Below, piece after piece: positions 17,087 through 26,534 of a DNA stretch of 64,000 nt. The first letter of the stretch is position 1. Each line of letters begins with the position of its first letter. The notes under the pieces are model-generated. The model was given only the letters and a program-made list of their open reading frames with translations, was not told the DNA's origin and made no database searches. The position numbers and the translations under genes were made by a program. The stretch covers positions 310,001-374,000 of the forward strand of contig NZ_JBHZRJ010000004.1 in assembly GCF_043641555.1 (NCBI RefSeq), written 5' to 3'. The stretch is from Saccharospirillum alexandrii_A (lineage in GTDB: Bacteria; Pseudomonadota; Gammaproteobacteria; Pseudomonadales; Natronospirillaceae).

Positions 17087-17734
17087 ATGTCGGTTTTGCG
17101 ATTTGATTCCGCCCGATTCCTGACCAGTGCCCAGCATTTGCAACAAAGCCCTCCGGATAGCGGTGCTGAAGTGGCCTTTGCAGGTCGCTCGAATGCGGGT
17201 AAAAGCAGTGCAATGAATGCGCTGACGCGCAATTCCAAACTGGCCCGAACCTCAAAAACGCCGGGCCGCACCCAGCTGATCAACTACTTCTCGCTGTCGA
17301 CCGAGAACTGCCGCCTGGTCGATTTGCCAGGGTACGGTTACGCCAAGGTCAACCGGGACATGAAGGAAGACTGGGAGAAGAACATCGGTGAGTATTTGGC
17401 CGACCGCCACAGCCTGAAGGGTATCGTGCTGGTGATGGACGTGCGCCACCCGATGACCGAGTTCGATGAGATGATGGTTCGCTGGGCGATCCAGACACAA
17501 ATGCCACTGCGTGCTCTGCTGACCAAGAGCGACAAACTGAAGAAGGGCCCGGCCAAGACCACCCTGATGAAAGTGCGCAGCCAGTTACAGTCGCAAGCCA
17601 ACTGGCTCTCGGTGCAGTTGTTCAGCTCGCTGAAAAAAGACGGGGTTGCTGAATTAGAGGGCTGGTTACGGGAACAGATGGAGCCTGAGCCTGCACCGGA
17701 AGCGAGTCAGGAAAACCCCGATTCGCAGGTTTAG
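17087..17734 (+). CDS. engB: Ribosome biogenesis GTPase EngB/YsxC
   Basis: EngB is an essential GTPase for 50S subunit assembly. The 215 residues show G1 GRSNAGKSSAMNAL (~33), the switch TSKTPGRTQLINYF, G3 DLPGYGYAKV (~79), G4 TKSDKLKKG (~146) and a C-terminal extension rich in Glu/Pro. The start ATG at 17087 (MSVLRFDSARFL) matches the family; an in-frame TTG at 17072 is less likely. It is monocistronic and ends 15 bp from the convergent MaoC-like gene. Confidence 0.95.
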   Translation: MSVLRFDSARFLTSAQHLQQSPPDSGAEVAFAGRSNAGKSSAMNALTRNSKLARTSKTPGRTQLINYFSLSTENCRLVDLPGYGYAKVNRDMKEDWEKNIGEYLADRHSLKGIVLVMDVRHPMTEFDEMMVRWAIQTQMPLRALLTKSDKLKKGPAKTTLMKVRSQLQSQANWLSVQLFSSLKKDGVAELEGWLREQMEPEPAPEASQENPDSQV

Positions 17735-17749
17735 TACCCACCGGCTTCA

Positions 17750-18661
17750 TCAGCAGATGTAAGAGCCCGTTACCAGAACGCGTTTCTTGTTATCAATCAG
17801 ACTGAATTGATCAAGGGTGCAGATCAGCGTCAGTTTGGCTGGTTGCGACACCGGCCGTTTGAATTCCATGGTCAGGCTGCGCACCGAGCGGCGCCAGTGA
17901 GTTCCCAGGGTTGCCAGCAGCAGATTGGCGGTGCACAGACCCTGCACAAAGGACCCTGAGTGACCCAGCAATCGAGCCCCGATGCTTGAGATATGAAGCG
18001 GGTTCAAATCGCCGGAGAGTTTCCCGTACTGACTGCCCAGACGCCGGCCAATGGACACCGGTATCTGATCAGCCACCGGGTTATCGATGGCAATGTCGCT
18101 GCGCTCTGCCTGGGGCACTTTTACATGCTCGGATGACAGTTGTGCGACGAAATCTACCGGCAAGCCTCCGACGTACAGTTCGTCTTCAAGCTGCATGATT
18201 TCCCGACCCCGAACATCTCGCACTTCAGACCGGAAGATCAGTGCCACAGAGCGGCTTTTTAACGGTCTGGCTCCCATATAGCGGACGTTAGTGGTGTAGT
18301 GAGCATTCACTTCAAAGCCATCGGGTGAGGTTAGCAGCAGGTGGCTGCGCAGGTGCATGATGCGACTGAACTTGATGCCCAGGTCTTCCAGTACCTGCAT
18401 TAACGCCCAAACACCGGCCGGAGCACTGTAAGTAAACGCCTGGGGTGCTGTGCTCTGGTAATTGAACACCTTGTGCCAGCGCTCGGTGGTTTTTTCAGTC
18501 AGATACCAGTTGGTTTTCAACGGGGCGAGTTGGGCGCCGAGGTTCAATGACTCATCGGCTTTCAGGCTCTGGAACACCTTCATGTAGAACCGGGTGGCAT
18601 AACCCAGCGATGAAGACGACGTGGGTGTCTGGAACCAGCGGGTTTTTAATTTGTCGGACAT
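17750..18661 (-). CDS. MaoC-like hot-dog dehydratase domain protein
   Basis: The 303 residues contain a C-terminal hot-dog domain with the hydratase motif GDLNPLHISSIGARLLGH (~220; Asp/His catalytic pair) followed by SFVQGLCTANLL, as in acyl-CoA/acyl-ACP hydratases of the MaoC family. The N-terminal half looks like a second, degenerate hot-dog unit (FTYSAPAGVWALMQVLEDLG...). The substrate is unknown; a role in fatty acyl or polyhydroxyalkanoate metabolism is only inferred. The ATG at 18661 (MSDKLKTRWFQ) is preferred to upstream starts because the sequence before it is not protein-like. It is divergent from yheV. Confidence 0.8.
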   Translation of the reverse strand: MSDKLKTRWFQTPTSSSSLGYATRFYMKVFQSLKADESLNLGAQLAPLKTNWYLTEKTTERWHKVFNYQSTAPQAFTYSAPAGVWALMQVLEDLGIKFSRIMHLRSHLLLTSPDGFEVNAHYTTNVRYMGARPLKSRSVALIFRSEVRDVRGREIMQLEDELYVGGLPVDFVAQLSSEHVKVPQAERSDIAIDNPVADQIPVSIGRRLGSQYGKLSGDLNPLHISSIGARLLGHSGSFVQGLCTANLLLATLGTHWRRSVRSLTMEFKRPVSQPAKLTLICTLDQFSLIDNKKRVLVTGSYIC

Positions 18662-18867
18662 GGTGTCACCATCCATGGTTCGGCGTACGGGGTTCTGCAA
18701 GGCGACGGCTAATCTGCCCTTGCGAGCCACCCACACACACGCACAGGTGACAGCCACTTAGTTTAGCACAGGAACCTCAGTGGCAGATGAGGTGTTTTGA
18801 CCGAGCGGTCGACAATGACGCTGCTGTGTCACTTCCGTATAATCGCGATTTTAAGAGGCAGTTGACT

Positions 18868-19128
18868 ATGACGGTTCGATTCATCGCCGGTGCGGTGTGC
18901 CCCAAATGCGGCACCATGGACACCCTGAAAGCGGGTTACGAGCACGAGGGTGCCATCATGGTGCGCGAGTGTGTCGACTGCGGCTATATCGATCGCATCA
19001 GCCAGACCCATCAGAGCGTTAATGAAATAAAGACCCGGGTCACGCCGCCGCCACCCAAATCGGAGGTTGAAGCAACCCCGGTTAAGATTCTTGATCCAAC
19101 CTCACCCGCTAAGGATGACTCCCAGTGA
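18868..19128 (+). CDS. YheV-like zinc-ribbon protein (DUF2387/TIGR02443)
   Basis: This is a small protein of 86 residues with a clear metal-binding pair CPKCGTMD ... CVDCGYIDR in the first 45 residues, matching the YheV/DUF2387 family of putative metal-binding proteins of unknown function. The tail is Pro/Lys-rich. The start ATG at 18868 (MTVRFIAGAVCPKCG) is preceded by AAGAGGCAG; a TATAAT at 18838-18843 is a likely -10 element. Its stop overlaps the purE start (GTGA), so it is probably cotranslated with purE and purK. Confidence 0.88.
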   Translation: MTVRFIAGAVCPKCGTMDTLKAGYEHEGAIMVRECVDCGYIDRISQTHQSVNEIKTRVTPPPPKSEVEATPVKILDPTSPAKDDSQ

Positions 19129-19628
19129 CGCAAAACGCCCCGGCTGTATCCGTTGGCATCATTATGGGTTCCCAGTCCGACTGGGCCACCATGAGCCACA
19201 CTGCCGACACCCTGACTCAATTGGGGATCGCCCACGAATGCAAAGTGGTGTCGGCGCATCGCACGCCTGACCTGCTGTTTGACTACGCAGAATCGGCGTT
19301 TGACCGTGGCTTGAAAGTCATCATTGCGGGCGCGGGCGGTGCAGCTCATTTGCCCGGCATGTGTGCCGCCAAGACCCATCTGCCGGTGCTGGGCGTTCCG
19401 GTTCAGAGCAGCATGCTCAGTGGTGTCGATTCGCTGCTCAGCATTGTGCAGATGCCGGCCGGCATACCCACCGGTACGCTGGCCATTGGCAAGGCCGGTG
19501 CCATTAATGCCGCCTTGTTGGCAGCGAGCATTCTCGCCAATGAAAACGCCAGCGTGCGCGCCGCCTTGCTAAAATTTAGACGTGACCAGACCGACCGGGT
19601 GCTGGCCAATCCGGTTCCGGGGGACTGA
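19125..19628 (+). CDS. purE: N5-carboxyaminoimidazole ribonucleotide mutase PurE
   Basis: PurE moves the carboxyl group of N5-CAIR to C4, giving CAIR in purine synthesis. The 167 residues carry GIIMGSQSDWATM (substrate loop), KVVSAHRTPD (catalytic His) and VIIAGAGGAAHLPGM, and the late GIPTGTLAIGKAGAINAAL block. It starts at GTG 19125, overlapping the yheV stop, and is followed three bases later by purK. Confidence 0.97.
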   Translation: MTQNAPAVSVGIIMGSQSDWATMSHTADTLTQLGIAHECKVVSAHRTPDLLFDYAESAFDRGLKVIIAGAGGAAHLPGMCAAKTHLPVLGVPVQSSMLSGVDSLLSIVQMPAGIPTGTLAIGKAGAINAALLAASILANENASVRAALLKFRRDQTDRVLANPVPGD

Positions 19629-19631
19629 CGC

Positions 19632-20723
19632 ATGCGCATTGGAGTCATAGGCGGCGGCCAACTGGGCCGCATGATGGCGTTGGCAGCCGTGCCGCTGGGC
19701 ATTCGCATGGCCTTTCTCGACCCGGCGAAAGGCGCTTGTGCTGCTGACCTTGGCCCTCTGGTCGAAGGCGCTTACGATGATCACTATGCCATTCGCGAAC
19801 TCTTGAAAATGTCGGATCGGGTCACTTTCGAATTTGAAAGCGTGCCGCCCGAAACTGTGGCCTTTATTGCTGACCAGGTTCCGGTTTACCCCTCCGCCCG
19901 GGCGCTGGAAACTGCCCGTGATCGCTGGCTGGAAAAGAACCTGTTTCAGCGCCTGGATATCCCGACCGCGCCCATAGCCGACATTACCGATCAGGCGGAT
20001 CTCGACCGTGCTCTGGAACGGCTTGGCCTGCCCGCCATTCTAAAAACCCGAACGCTCGGCTACGACGGCAAAGGCCAGAAAGTGTTGCGCACGCAAGCGG
20101 ATGCCGCAGACGCCTTTGCTGAGCTCGGCTCGGTGCCACTGATCTTCGAAGGCTTTGTTGACTTTGACTACGAGGTCTCATGCATTGGTGTTCGGTCGGC
20201 ATCGGGCGAACTCGCCTTTTACCCGCTGGTGCGCAACGAACATCGCCAGGGCATGCTGTACCGGTCGCAACCGGTGGCCGAGCATCCGTTGCAAAGCCAG
20301 GCGGAAACCGCGGTCGGCCAGGTGATGGCTGCGCTCGACTACGTTGGCGTGCTGGCTTTTGAGTTTTTTGTGGTCGGTGATCGCTTGCTGGCCAACGAGA
20401 TTGCGCCCCGGGTTCATAATTCCGGCCACTGGTCCATAGAGGGCAGCACCTGCAGCCAGTTTGAAAACCATATTCGTGCCGTGGCTGATCTGCCGTTAGG
20501 CCGGTGCCGGGCTTCCCAGCCGGTGGCGCTGTACAACCTGATCGGAGCGCTTCCGGAACGCGCTGCCATTCTGGCGATACCCGGCGCTCACTGGCACGAT
20601 TACGGCAAAGACCCGCGCCCGGGTCGCAAGATCGGCCATATCACCATCACCGCCCCCAGCGAGGCGCAGCTGCAGGAACGCTGCCAGCAGGTGGAAGCCT
20701 TGTTGGTCAACGACCTGGGTTAA
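19632..20723 (+). CDS. purK: N5-carboxyaminoimidazole ribonucleotide synthase PurK
   Basis: PurK is an ATP-grasp enzyme converting AIR, bicarbonate and ATP to N5-CAIR, the substrate of PurE. The 363 residues begin MRIGVIGGGQLGRMMALAA (dinucleotide-like loop) and contain ILKTRTLGYDGKGQKVL, the metal-binding ANEIAPRVHNSGHWSIE and the C-terminal GHITITAP motif. It follows purE by three bases, the standard purEK pair. Confidence 0.97.
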   Translation: MRIGVIGGGQLGRMMALAAVPLGIRMAFLDPAKGACAADLGPLVEGAYDDHYAIRELLKMSDRVTFEFESVPPETVAFIADQVPVYPSARALETARDRWLEKNLFQRLDIPTAPIADITDQADLDRALERLGLPAILKTRTLGYDGKGQKVLRTQADAADAFAELGSVPLIFEGFVDFDYEVSCIGVRSASGELAFYPLVRNEHRQGMLYRSQPVAEHPLQSQAETAVGQVMAALDYVGVLAFEFFVVGDRLLANEIAPRVHNSGHWSIEGSTCSQFENHIRAVADLPLGRCRASQPVALYNLIGALPERAAILAIPGAHWHDYGKDPRPGRKIGHITITAPSEAQLQERCQQVEALLVNDLG

Positions 20724-20726
20724 CCA

Positions 20727-21335
20727 CTAGCGACTCCACGACAAACGCACGCCATGTCGGGACGCCAGGCAGGGGTAGGGTTGTTGCTGCTGCCTGCTTT
20801 TGCCCCTGGCTCCGGTGGTGTCAAAAGACGGTGGCTGTTTCTCGATGATTTCCATAACGGCAGCATCCAGCTCGTTGGCGTAAGCATCACCGATCAGGGT
20901 GTGTACCAGCAGATTCGACAGGGACGTGTCCCAGCTAAGCGCGGCGCACTGGGTGTGAAGCCGGCGCCGGTCGTGCCATTCCTCGAGCAGGCGGTGGCCA
21001 AAGTACACCTTGTCGAGAATGCCCAGAATGCCAAAGGCCAGACGTCCTGGCTCCAGGCTGGAAAAGAATTCGGCAACCAGGTCGTACAGGGGGTCGAAAT
21101 CGCCGGCGTTTTCATCGTTGGCGGTGACGTTCCTGGCTTCTTCCAGCAGGATGGGCAACAAGCGGCAATACTGGATCAGCATGGCGGTCAGTCGCCGTTC
21201 GGGCGTACCGTGTTCCACCACCATCAGTGCCGGGTGTTTGCGGTGAAAAACAGCGATAAAACGCTGCAGACTTTGCTCTCCTTCCGTGGCGGCCAATGCT
21301 TGATCCAGGGCATTATCAATGCAAGGTGTAGACAT
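20727..21335 (-). CDS. Hypothetical protein, unrecognised
   Basis: The 202 residues match no family I recognise. No signal peptide or long membrane segment is seen; the first ~150 residues look helical and soluble (LTAMLIQYCRLLPILLEEARN; LAFGILGILDKVYFGHRLLEEWHDRRRLH). The C-terminal ~30 residues (QPPSFDTTGARGKSRQQQQPY...) are polar and look disordered. It converges on purK with only three bases between the stops and is separated by 217 bp from the downstream MATE gene on the same strand. The frame and codon use look like its neighbours, so it is probably a real, lineage-restricted gene. Confidence 0.65.
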   Translation of the reverse strand: MSTPCIDNALDQALAATEGEQSLQRFIAVFHRKHPALMVVEHGTPERRLTAMLIQYCRLLPILLEEARNVTANDENAGDFDPLYDLVAEFFSSLEPGRLAFGILGILDKVYFGHRLLEEWHDRRRLHTQCAALSWDTSLSNLLVHTLIGDAYANELDAAVMEIIEKQPPSFDTTGARGKSRQQQQPYPCLASRHGVRLSWSR

Positions 21336-21552
21336 GACAGCGGGCCTTGTCGGGTGAATCAGCGAGCGTGCAGGTCTTGGGTGTCGACCGTCAATCCCTA
21401 CAAAGATCGCGTACTGGGAGATGACGTGGCGTGCTTACGCTGCGTGTAACCTGTGCGTGGCATGCACCCATGTCGTCGTTAGTGTAGCTCAGCCTGATCA
21501 CTTTGCCGTAAGTGGAGCCGTCGGCAATGCGTCCTGTTGGTTGAATTCTGTT

Positions 21553-22872
21553 TCAGCGTGCCTGTGTCATCGGGCGTACCGAATGCCAGTAGACGGCCAG
21601 CATCCAGAGTGAGCGACCTATAAACAGTAGGCTGAACCCGAGCCAGAGGGCCTGCTGGGTTGCCGGCAGCCACTGGCTCGCCAGCACAAAGCTGAAAAAT
21701 CCGAACACGACGCCGTTGCGCATCTGGGCGGTGAGGCGGGCACCAATGAACACACCATCGAGCCAGTAGGCCGTTCCAGCCAGTAAGGGCATGGCGACGA
21801 CCCACGGCAGGTAGGTGCCGGCTTGTTGTTGCAGGTCTGGCTGGCTGGTCAGAATGCCGAGCAGGTCATTGCCCAACAGGGCAAACACCAGCATCAGCGC
21901 GGAAGCCAGCCCGAAAGCGCACCAACCGGTGGTCCACAACACTTCGCGCAACGCTTGCGAATCGCGTTGTCCGATGGCCAGCCCGACCTGGGCTTCGGCA
22001 GCAGCAGCGCTGGCATCCATGCTGTTGGAAATCAGCGTCAGAAACGCCAGCAGGATGGCGTTGCTGGCCAGAACGGTATCGCCGAGGGCCGCACTCAGCC
22101 GGTTGAACCAGGCGAAACCCATCAGCAATAGAAAGGTACGAATGAACAAACTGAGGCTGACGCTGAAAATGCCCGCATAGGCCGCCAGTGCTTTCAGTCG
22201 GCTGGTATCCAGACCGGGCGACAGGTGCTTCAGGGTTCGCCTCAGAGTCAGCAGTACCAGAGCCAGTGCCAGGTACTCACTGATGACGGTGCCCAGAGCA
22301 ATGCCATCGGTAGTCATGGCAAAGCCGTAAACCAGGGTAACGTTCAGCACCAGATTAACCAGTTGCGCCACCGACACGGTCACCAGGGCGATGCGGGTAT
22401 TTTGCATGCCCACGAAGAAACCCAGCAACATGGAGGTAAAGACCTGAGCGGGCACGCCCCAGATGCGGATGTTCAGATACAGGCGCGCCTCGGCGGTAGC
22501 AGCCTCCGAGGCCTGCATGAACCCCAGCCCCAGTTGAATCAGCGCCGATTGTGCGGCCAGCACCGTTGCCGACAGCAAGGCGGCCACCAGGCAGTACTGG
22601 GCAAGCTGGGTGCGAATCAGCCGGGCATCATCGGCACCCTTGGCCTGGGACGTAAAGCCGGACAACCCCATCGACAGAAAGTTGAAACCGAGGAACACAA
22701 AGGCTATCAGACTGGCACCCAGCGCGACGCCAGCCAGATAAACGCTGTCGTCGAGATGACCCAGCACGGCGGTATCGACCAGCCCCAATAATGGCAATGA
22801 CAGGTTGGCCAGCATCACCGGCCACATCAGTGCCCAGGTGTGGCGCCAGGCGTTATTGGATACGCGAATCAA
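21553..22872 (-). CDS. MATE family efflux transporter (DinF-like)
   Basis: The 439-residue membrane protein has about twelve helices. The N-terminal motif WPVMLANLSLPLLGLVDTAVLGHL and the matching features in the second half are those of multidrug and toxic compound extrusion transporters of the DinF branch, which use H+ or Na+ gradients to export drugs or organic cations. A LexA box was looked for upstream and not recognised. It is divergent from the cox operon across a 334-bp gap. Confidence 0.9.
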   Translation of the reverse strand: MIRVSNNAWRHTWALMWPVMLANLSLPLLGLVDTAVLGHLDDSVYLAGVALGASLIAFVFLGFNFLSMGLSGFTSQAKGADDARLIRTQLAQYCLVAALLSATVLAAQSALIQLGLGFMQASEAATAEARLYLNIRIWGVPAQVFTSMLLGFFVGMQNTRIALVTVSVAQLVNLVLNVTLVYGFAMTTDGIALGTVISEYLALALVLLTLRRTLKHLSPGLDTSRLKALAAYAGIFSVSLSLFIRTFLLLMGFAWFNRLSAALGDTVLASNAILLAFLTLISNSMDASAAAAEAQVGLAIGQRDSQALREVLWTTGWCAFGLASALMLVFALLGNDLLGILTSQPDLQQQAGTYLPWVVAMPLLAGTAYWLDGVFIGARLTAQMRNGVVFGFFSFVLASQWLPATQQALWLGFSLLFIGRSLWMLAVYWHSVRPMTQAR

Positions 22873-22989
22873 ATCAGGCCCACTCCCGGGTAAATTTTTG
22901 AAGGGTCATAATTCCCCTAAGATGTTGTTTTTACAAATAATTTCGTCTTTTCTGACTGATATTTGAACAACCCTTGGAACGCTTGATGC

Positions 22990-23019
22990 TTGGGTTTTAA
23001 AAATATCCGTGTTTATACT
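22990..23019 (+). promoter_or_regulatory. Putative cox operon promoter in the 334-bp MATE/coxB gap
   Basis: The gap 22873-23206 contains TTGGGT (22990-22995), an 18-bp AT-rich spacer and TATACT (23014-23019), a reasonable sigma70-type promoter giving a long (~180 nt) coxB leader. The leader contains the direct repeat GGTGATCCGG at 23041-23050 and 23152-23161, which could be operator half-sites. Nothing else is recognised in the gap. Confidence 0.5.
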
Positions 23020-23206
23020 AACTCGACTCAATCTGAATCGGGTGATCCGGGAAACAAGAAAGACTCAATTCGGCACAGACCAGCCTTAGGCCGCTGCTTA
23101 GCCCTTCACTCAGTAAGTTGCTAATCAGACGCCAGCAAGCGCAGTAAATTAGGTGATCCGGCCCGACCCTGGAATCCCAATACAATAACAAGTGCAGAGG
23201 TGAAGG

Positions 23207-24343
23207 ATGCAGATGAAGCTGCAAAGGGTATTTATTGCCCTGACGGCGCTGTTGATTAGTTCAGTCGCGCGTGCTGACTGGACGCTCAATATGCCCCGGG
23301 GTGTGACAGACATCAGCCAGGAAGTTTACGGGCTCCATATGCTGACGTTGTGGGTGTGTGTGGTCATTGGCGTGCTGGTGTTTGGCGTCATGTTCTATTC
23401 CATGTTCAAGCACCGCAAATCCAAGGGTGCAGTGTCGTCCAACTTCCATGAAAGCACCAAGGTCGAACTGGCCTGGACGCTGATTCCAGCGGCGGTTATT
23501 TTTGCCATTGGCGTGAAGGCGACATACACCCTGGCCGACATGTATAACTTCGAAGAGTCGGAAGTGACGCTCGAAGTGGTGGGTTACCAGTGGCGCTGGC
23601 GCTATCGTTACATCGATGAAAATGCCGAACAGGAAGTCAGCTTCTTCTCCAGCATGGCCACCCCGCGTGACGAGATCAACAACCGGCTCGAAAAAAACGA
23701 GAACTATCTGCTGGAAGTTGACGAGCCCGTGGTGTTGCCAACCGGAACCAAAGTCCGATTCCTGCTTTCCTCTGCCGACGTGATTCACTCCTGGTGGGTA
23801 CCGGCGCTGGCCGTCAAGAAAGACGCCATCCCCGGCATCGTCAACGAAGCCTGGACCATCATCAACGAAGAAGGCACCTACCGGGGTCAGTGCACTGAAT
23901 TGTGCGGCAAGGATCATGGGTTTATGCCGGTTGTCGTAGAAGCCGTGTCTCCGGAAGCATTTGAACAATGGCTTGCCGATAAAGAGCAGGAAGCCATTGA
24001 ACTGGCCGAATTGAACGACCGTGAGTGGACCTTCGAAGAACTGATGGAGCGTGGCGAGCAAGTCTATACCTCTGCCTGTGCCTCCTGTCACCAGCAAGAT
24101 GGTTCCGGTGTCCCGGGTGCCTTCCCGGCGCTGGCAAACAGCCCGATTGCGCTCGGCCCGGCCGAAGGGCATTTGAATGTGGTGGTTAACGGGGTTCGTG
24201 GCACTGCCATGGCTGCCTATGGCAATCAGCTGAGCGATGCTGATATGGCTGCCGTGATTACTTACGAGCGAAATGCCTGGGGTAATGACGTAGGCGACAT
24301 GGTCACCCCTGTTGATGTTTACAACTTTAAAGCTGGCGAATAA
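23207..24343 (+). CDS. coxB: Cytochrome c oxidase subunit II with fused cytochrome c domain
   Basis: This subunit receives electrons from cytochrome c through its CuA centre. The 378 residues have a signal peptide (ending SSVARADW), two membrane helices (~35-110), the cupredoxin domain with the CuA motif CTELCGKDHGFMPV (~229) and a C-terminal heme c domain with CASCHQQDGSGVPGAFP (~291) and an AAYGNQLSD Met-region. That is the caa3-like fusion common in pseudomonads. It is first in the coxB-coxA-ctaG-coxC operon. ATG 23207 was kept; ATG 23213 is equally possible. Confidence 0.96.
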   Translation: MQMKLQRVFIALTALLISSVARADWTLNMPRGVTDISQEVYGLHMLTLWVCVVIGVLVFGVMFYSMFKHRKSKGAVSSNFHESTKVELAWTLIPAAVIFAIGVKATYTLADMYNFEESEVTLEVVGYQWRWRYRYIDENAEQEVSFFSSMATPRDEINNRLEKNENYLLEVDEPVVLPTGTKVRFLLSSADVIHSWWVPALAVKKDAIPGIVNEAWTIINEEGTYRGQCTELCGKDHGFMPVVVEAVSPEAFEQWLADKEQEAIELAELNDREWTFEELMERGEQVYTSACASCHQQDGSGVPGAFPALANSPIALGPAEGHLNVVVNGVRGTAMAAYGNQLSDADMAAVITYERNAWGNDVGDMVTPVDVYNFKAGE

Positions 24344-24354
24344 GGAGGCATGAC

Positions 24355-25941
24355 ATGACGACTGCAACCCATGATCATGACCATGATCACGAACACCACG
24401 GGCCGGCTAAAGGCCTGACTCGCTGGCTCTATACCACCAACCACAAAGACATCGGTACCATGTACCTGTGGTTCAGTTTTGCGATGTTCTTGCTGGGCGG
24501 CTCCTTCGCCATGGTGATTCGCGCCGAGCTGTTCCAGCCCGGTCTGCAACTGGTGCAGCCGGAATTCTTTAACCAGATGACCACGATGCATGGCCTGATC
24601 ATGGTCTTTGGTGCCGTTATGCCAGCGTTTGTTGGCCTGGCGAACTGGATGATTCCGATGATGGTCGGCGCGCCGGACATGGCGCTGCCGCGTATGAACA
24701 ACCTGAGCTTCTGGATTCTGCCGTTCGCTTTCGCGATGCTGGCCAGTACGCTGTTCATGGAAGGCGGTGGCCCCAATTTCGGCTGGACATTCTACGCGCC
24801 GCTGTCGACCACCTATGCGCCGCCGAGTGTGACCTTCTTCATCTTTGCCGTGCACATCATGGGCGCCAGTTCGATCATGGGGGCCATAAACATTGTTGCC
24901 ACCATTCTGAACATGCGCGCCCCCGGCATGACGCTGATGAAAATGCCACTGTTCGTCTGGACCTGGCTGATCACCGCTTATCTGCTGATTGCCGTCATGC
25001 CGGTTCTGGCTGGTGTGGTCACCATGATGCTGATGGACATTCACTTCGGCACCGCCTTCTTTAACGCGGCCGGTGGTGGTTCGCCCGTTCTGTTCCAGCA
25101 TATTTTCTGGTTCTTCGGGCACCCTGAAGTCTACATCATGATTCTGCCGGCCTTCGGTATTGTTTCGGCGATCATTCCGGCTTTTGCCCGCAAGCGCCTG
25201 TTCGGTTACAGCTCCATGGTGTACGCGACGGCCTCCATTGCGTTTCTGAGCTTTATTGTCTGGGCCCACCACATGTTCACAGTCGGCATCCCCTTCCTGG
25301 GTGAGGCCTTCTTTATGTGGGCTACCATGCTGATCGCGGTTCCGACCGGGGTGAAGGTATTCAACTGGGTGACCACCATGTTCCGGGGCTCGATGACGTT
25401 CGAAACCCCCATGCTGTTCGCCATTTGCTTTGTGGTGCTGTTCACCATCGGTGGCTTCTCCGGGCTGATGCTGGCAGTCGCACCGGCTGACTTCCAGTAC
25501 CACGATACCTACTTTGTGGTGGCTCACTTCCACTACGTGCTGGTGCCGGGAGCCGTGTTCTCGATTATGGCCGGCGTTTACTACTGGTTGCCCAAGTGGA
25601 GCGGCAAGATGTACAACGAAACCCTGGGCAAGGTGCATTTCTGGCTGAGCTTCATTGGGGTTAACGTCCTGTTCTTCCCGCAGCACTTCCTGGGTCTGGC
25701 CGGCATGCCACGTCGTATTCCGGATTACGCCCTGCAGTTTGCCGATTTCAACATGGTGTCGAGCATCGGTGGTTTCCTCTTTGGTGCCAGCCAATTGCTG
25801 TTCCTCTACATCGTGGTGCACACCATAGTGGCGGGCAAGCCGGCACCGGCGAAACCCTGGGAAGGGGCTGAAGGTCTGGAATGGACGGTCGATTCACCGG
25901 CGCCGTATCACACCTTTTCAACGCCGCCTAAAATTGACTGA
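24355..25941 (+). CDS. coxA: Cytochrome c oxidase subunit I
   Basis: This is the catalytic subunit of the aa3-type oxidase: it reduces O2 at the heme a3-CuB centre and pumps protons. The 528 residues begin with a His/Asp-rich stretch (HDHDHDHEHHGPAKG), then twelve helices. Visible are the heme a ligand region TTMHGLIMVFGAVMPAFVG, the CuB/Tyr crosslink motif WFFGHPEVYIMILPAFG (~251) and AHFHYVLVPGAVFS, with the two C-terminal heme ligand His. It follows coxB by 11 bp. Confidence 0.98.
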   Translation: MTTATHDHDHDHEHHGPAKGLTRWLYTTNHKDIGTMYLWFSFAMFLLGGSFAMVIRAELFQPGLQLVQPEFFNQMTTMHGLIMVFGAVMPAFVGLANWMIPMMVGAPDMALPRMNNLSFWILPFAFAMLASTLFMEGGGPNFGWTFYAPLSTTYAPPSVTFFIFAVHIMGASSIMGAINIVATILNMRAPGMTLMKMPLFVWTWLITAYLLIAVMPVLAGVVTMMLMDIHFGTAFFNAAGGGSPVLFQHIFWFFGHPEVYIMILPAFGIVSAIIPAFARKRLFGYSSMVYATASIAFLSFIVWAHHMFTVGIPFLGEAFFMWATMLIAVPTGVKVFNWVTTMFRGSMTFETPMLFAICFVVLFTIGGFSGLMLAVAPADFQYHDTYFVVAHFHYVLVPGAVFSIMAGVYYWLPKWSGKMYNETLGKVHFWLSFIGVNVLFFPQHFLGLAGMPRRIPDYALQFADFNMVSSIGGFLFGASQLLFLYIVVHTIVAGKPAPAKPWEGAEGLEWTVDSPAPYHTFSTPPKID

Positions 25942-25967
25942 AGCGGTTCAACACCGGGAGAGCCAGT

Positions 25968-26534
25968 ATGAGTGATGCCGACAACGCACGCCCCAGCCAC
26001 ACCCGCATCATCGTTAAGATGGTGTCGGTCGTGTTTGGCATGCTGGCATTTGTGTTCGTGGGCCTGGTGCCCATGTACAACCTCATTTGTGAGTGGACCG
26101 GTATTACCGGTCGCACCAATGAGGCATCACTGGTGCAAGACTATCTGGTCGATGAAAACCGCAGCATCAAGGTGCAGTTTCTGGCGAATAACAACGCTGA
26201 TATGCCGTGGGAGTTCCGACCCATGGTTAAGACCATCACCGCCAAACCCGGTGAAGTGGTTGAAGTCAGTTACTTTGCCAAAAACGCTACCCGACGCGAC
26301 ATGACCGCGCAGGCGATACCGAGCTTGTCACCTTTTGAAGTGACGCCCTATTTTCACAAGACAGAATGCTTCTGCTTTAACCAGCAGCCGCTGACCGCCG
26401 GTGAAGATGTGGAGATGGCACTGGTGTTCCAGATCGATCCGGATTTACCGGCCTGGGTACAGACCATCAGCCTGAGCTACACCCTGTACGACGTCAGTAG
26501 CGAACAGCAATCGGCAGCCGTTACCTTTCAATAA
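25968..26534 (+). CDS. ctaG: Cytochrome c oxidase assembly protein CtaG (Cox11)
   Basis: Cox11 is a copper chaperone that inserts CuB into subunit I. The 188 residues have one N-terminal membrane anchor (MVSVVFGMLAFVFVGLVPMY) and the periplasmic copper-binding signature TECFCFNQQPLTAGE with its CFCF Cys pair. The gene lies between coxA and coxC, as in pseudomonads. Confidence 0.96.
   Translation: MSDADNARPSHTRIIVKMVSVVFGMLAFVFVGLVPMYNLICEWTGITGRTNEASLVQDYLVDENRSIKVQFLANNNADMPWEFRPMVKTITAKPGEVVEVSYFAKNATRRDMTAQAIPSLSPFEVTPYFHKTECFCFNQQPLTAGEDVEMALVFQIDPDLPAWVQTISLSYTLYDVSSEQQSAAVTFQ

Noticed and set aside
24319..25821. 500-codon minus-strand open frame within coxA
   Set aside because: Composition is extreme (His, Gln, Gly, Asn rich) and exactly antisense to the conserved coxA gene.
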